Shown: one piece after another, positions 6,509 to 6,934 of the stretch
Numbering within the stretch: position 1 is the stretch's first letter
How the letters are laid out: each line of letters starts with the position of its first letter
DNA from: an uncultured Campylobacter sp.
Lineage (GTDB): Bacteria; Campylobacterota; Campylobacteria; Campylobacterales; Campylobacteraceae
DNA length: 6,934 bases
NCBI RefSeq assembly: GCF_938018145.1
Contig: NZ_CALIII010000301.1
Span: 1-6,934 of the forward strand
Direction of reading: 5' to 3'
Notes under the pieces: model-generated
The model's input: only the letters and a program-made list of their open reading frames with translations
The model's database searches: none
What the model was told of the DNA's origin: nothing
Program-made: the position numbers and the translations under genes

Positions 6509-6535
6509 AAAAGGCGCCGAATTTGACTTCGGCGC
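6509..6535 (-). terminator. Stem-loop terminator between aspA and dcuA
   Basis: On the minus strand GCGCCGAA (6535-6528), the loop GTCAAA and TTCGGCGC (6521-6514) form a perfect 8-bp stem, followed by CTTTT. Flanking TTAAA and TTTAA can extend the stem around a bulged C. It begins 18 nt after the aspA stop. The T-run is short and interrupted by the C, so partial read-through into dcuA is plausible, as in other aspA-dcuA pairs where both a joint and a shorter transcript occur. Confidence 0.7.
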
Positions 6536-6553
6536 TTTAAGACTTTTGCTCAA

Positions 6554-6934
6554 TTATTTGCCCATGTGAGGGTTTAGCATATTTTTAGGTTCTAAGATCT
6601 TGTCTATCTCCTCTTTTTTCAAATATCCTCTCTCCAAGCAGATATCGCCTACGGCTTTGCCTGTTTGCAACGCTTCTTTAGCGATGCTTGCAGATTTTTC
6701 GTAGCCGATGTATGGGTTAAACGCAGTCACGATACCGACTGAGCCAAGCACTGATTTTAAGCATGCCTCAGGATTTGCGGTTAGCTTTTTGATAGCTTTT
6801 TCGGCTAGGGTTTTCATTGCGTTTTCAAGGATAAAGATCGAGTTAAATAGCGCGTAAGCGATGCCCGGCTCAAATGCGTTTAGCTCAAATTCGCCTCTCT
6901 CGCTGCAAAGCATGATAGTTACGTCATTGCCCAT
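6554..6934 (-). CDS. aspA: Aspartate ammonia-lyase, C-terminal 126 residues (5' end outside window)
   Basis: Aspartase removes ammonia from L-aspartate to give fumarate; it is a cytoplasmic tetramer of about 470 residues, so roughly the last quarter is seen. The fragment opens with MGND, which in AspA is an internal stretch (E. coli has IGND at the same place), so the ATG at the window edge is not the start. GSVGIVTAFNPYIGYEKS and then QTGKAV and LERGYLKKEEID match the fumarase/aspartase C-terminal domain. The similarity favours AspA over fumarase, and the adjacent dcuA supports it. The tail ends in NMLNPHMGK, shorter than in E. coli. In Campylobacter this enzyme is central to growth on aspartate, feeding fumarate to the TCA cycle and to fumarate reductase. 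The catalytic loop (SSxMPxKxNP) lies outside the window. Confidence 0.93.
   Translation of the reverse strand: MGNDVTIMLCSERGEFELNAFEPGIAYALFNSIFILENAMKTLAEKAIKKLTANPEACLKSVLGSVGIVTAFNPYIGYEKSASIAKEALQTGKAVGDICLERGYLKKEEIDKILEPKNMLNPHMGK

Overview
The window looks like chromosome from a moderately GC-rich Campylobacter, of the C. rectus / C. showae / C. curvus type rather than C. jejuni. The evidence is the gene content (a PflA-type flagellar motor protein and an aspA-dcuA pair), the mid-range base composition with many gcg/cgc codons, and the very frequent palindromic word AAATTT in and between genes. The species call is inference. All genes I can support lie on the minus strand, so the window reads from right to left.

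Layout in transcription order: the C-terminal quarter of aspartate ammonia-lyase, aspA (6934-6554, start outside the window); the C4-dicarboxylate/aspartate carrier dcuA (6468-5125); an aspartate racemase (5061-4378); a 252-residue acidic protein of uncertain function with a molybdopterin-domain-like C-terminus (4293-3535); the large periplasmic TPR protein PflA of the flagellar motor (3214-842); and the first 164 codons of an unrecognised membrane protein with a GTG start (493-1, running off the left edge).

The right half is a small aspartate module. DcuA would bring in aspartate (or exchange it for succinate), the racemase would interconvert D- and L-aspartate, and AspA would deaminate L-aspartate to fumarate, which feeds fumarate respiration and the TCA cycle. 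Stem-loop terminators separate aspA from dcuA and dcuA from the racemase, so expression probably steps down along the module. The second terminator ends only 18 nt before the racemase start, so the racemase probably depends on read-through. The left half is a separate theme, flagellar motor structure. PflA has a TATAAT box so close to its ATG that a leaderless mRNA is predicted. The 5' membrane gene has its own extended -10 promoter.

The two longer gene-free stretches (494-841 and 3215-3534) hold promoters, inverted repeats and AAATTT-rich DNA but no convincing gene. I see no CRISPR array, insertion sequence, tRNA, rRNA or phage gene, and no convincing new multi-gene system. The most promising items are the racemase joined to aspA-dcuA, the orphan 252-residue protein, the terminator-then-start arrangement, and the predicted leaderless pflA transcript.
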